From NCBI GenBank assembly GCA_009838595.1, contig VXRI01000013.1, forward strand, positions 1 to 6,878: a stretch of 6,878 nt of DNA, read 5' to 3'. The notes below the pieces were generated by a model that worked only from the letters and a program-made list of their open reading frames with translations, was not told where the DNA came from and did no database searches. Below, piece after piece: positions 5,973 through 6,878 of this stretch; position 1 is the stretch's first letter; each line of letters begins with the position of its first letter. Origin of the DNA: Chloroflexota bacterium. Lineage in GTDB: Bacteria > Chloroflexota > Dehalococcoidia > Lucifugimonadales > JADFKI01. A program made the position numbers and the translations under genes.

Positions 5973-6878
5973 TCATTTGTCCGGCAGCGCAGCCACACCC
6001 GGCAATATCCTGCCTTCCATTAATTCCAGAGATGCGCCACCACCGGACGACACATGCGTCATTCTGTCCGACAGCCCAAGCGACGCAACCGCTTCCGCAG
6101 TCGAACCGCCGCCGAGAACGGTGGTCGCGCCGTCCAACGCGGCGAGCGTCTCGGCAATCGCGCGCGTTCCGTGCGAGAAAGCTTCCCACTCGAACACGCC
6201 CTGCGGACCGTTCCACATCACGGTCTTGCACTCCTGAAGCGCCTCGTTGAATTTCTGTGCCGTTTTAGGCCCTATGTCTAAAATACTGAAGCCGCTGGGA
6301 ATTGCGTCTGCACCGACTGTGCAATGTGTAGCATCTTCTGCAAACGCATCAGCGACGACGACATCAACAGGCAGCAGCAACTTCGTCTTACCTCCATCGG
6401 AACGGCGAAGAAGATTATTCGCGAACGACACACGATCGTCTTCTATTGCTGCGCCCTCTACTTCGAAGCCCTGAGCCTTGATGAATGTAGCCGCCATTCC
6501 CCCGCCGATGAGCAGCAGGTCTGCCCTGCCGCTGATACTTTCCAGTACACCTATCTTGTCAGACACTTTCGCTCCGCCCAAAATCACAGCAAACGGGCGG
6601 CGCGGTGTGGTCAGCGCGCTGCCGAGAAATCTAATCTCGCGCTCCATTAACAGACCCGCGACCGATGGCAGAAAGCGCGCCACGCCTTCGGTTGAGGCAT
6701 GCGCGCGGTGAGCTGCACCGAATGCGTCGTTGACATACAGAGTCGCTAGTGATGCCAGCTGCTCGGCGAATGCGGGATCGTTGCGCTCCTCTTCAGGATG
6801 GAAGCGTGGGATTTCCAACATCAAAGCATCGCCAGCAGCAAGTGCGGACGCCTTCGATCGCGCTTCATCCCCTCCGAC
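5973..6878 (-). CDS. pgk: Phosphoglycerate kinase, C-terminal 301 residues (5' end outside window)
   Basis: The enzyme makes ATP and 3-phosphoglycerate from 1,3-bisphosphoglycerate and ADP. The frame is open to the window edge, and its first visible residues (VGGDEARSKASALAAGDAL) continue a normal PGK N-domain. The true start is therefore about 90-100 residues further out; the TTG at 6822-6824 is not the start. Motifs in order are RFHPEEE, YVNDAFGAAHRAHAST, ILGGAKVSDKIGVLE with the substrate-binding Lys, LLIGGGMAATFI, LPVDVVVAD, DIGPKT, VMWNGPQGVFE, GGGSTAEAV at the nucleotide phosphates, and THVSSGGGASLELMEG near the end. The segment normally reading E-N-L-R-F is EIPRF here, two unusual substitutions beside the invariant Arg. 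Stop is TGA, 69 bases before apgM. Confidence 0.96.
   Translation of the reverse strand, partial: VGGDEARSKASALAAGDALMLEIPRFHPEEERNDPAFAEQLASLATLYVNDAFGAAHRAHASTEGVARFLPSVAGLLMEREIRFLGSALTTPRRPFAVILGGAKVSDKIGVLESISGRADLLLIGGGMAATFIKAQGFEVEGAAIEDDRVSFANNLLRRSDGGKTKLLLPVDVVVADAFAEDATHCTVGADAIPSGFSILDIGPKTAQKFNEALQECKTVMWNGPQGVFEWEAFSHGTRAIAETLAALDGATTVLGGGSTAEAVASLGLSDRMTHVSSGGGASLELMEGRILPGVAALPDK

Noticed and set aside
6822..6824. TTG as the start of phosphoglycerate kinase
   Set aside because: The frame remains open and PGK-like for 18 further codons to the window edge, and about 95 expected N-terminal residues would be missing.

Overview
The window carries six protein-coding loci, all on the minus strand, so transcription runs from right to left. 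It looks like bacterial chromosome. The order pgk, archaeal-type phosphoglycerate mutase (apgM), tpiA, miaA, together with the moderately high GC of these genes, suggests a Chloroflexota/Dehalococcoidia-like bacterium (SAR202-type lineages are one possibility). That placement is inference from gene content and family resemblance, not from a search.

The right part (about 3820-6878) is a lower-glycolysis cluster. It holds phosphoglycerate kinase (its N-terminus lies outside the window), cofactor-independent phosphoglycerate mutase of the alkaline-phosphatase superfamily, and triosephosphate isomerase. Together these cover triose-phosphate interconversion and the 1,3-bisphosphoglycerate to 2-phosphoglycerate steps. 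Short AT-rich gaps of 69 and 110 bases separate the genes; one contains a consensus -10 box and the other a palindrome. The tRNA modification gene miaA follows tpiA after only 19 bases and is probably co-transcribed with it.

The left part (1-2736) is an accessory module with a defence flavour. A 593-residue protein fuses a beta-class DNA methyltransferase (DPPF motif before the SAM-binding motif) to a C-terminal HNH nuclease domain, so one chain could in principle modify and cut DNA. Downstream lies a DUF3644-type gene with a HEPN-like R-x4-H motif, a likely RNase-type effector. Its reading frame is closed by TAA at 303-305, yet the same frame continues leftward across a second TAA at 246-248 and then stays open for 81 codons to the window edge. 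The encoded residues look like the conserved C-terminal tail I associate with DUF3644 proteins. The gene therefore appears to be a full-length DUF3644 gene broken by two nonsense codons. TAA is the ordinary stop of three intact neighbours, so recoding is unlikely. The DUF3644 region is visibly more AT-rich than the rest, consistent with later acquisition.

I see no tRNA, rRNA, CRISPR array, insertion sequence or strong intrinsic terminator.
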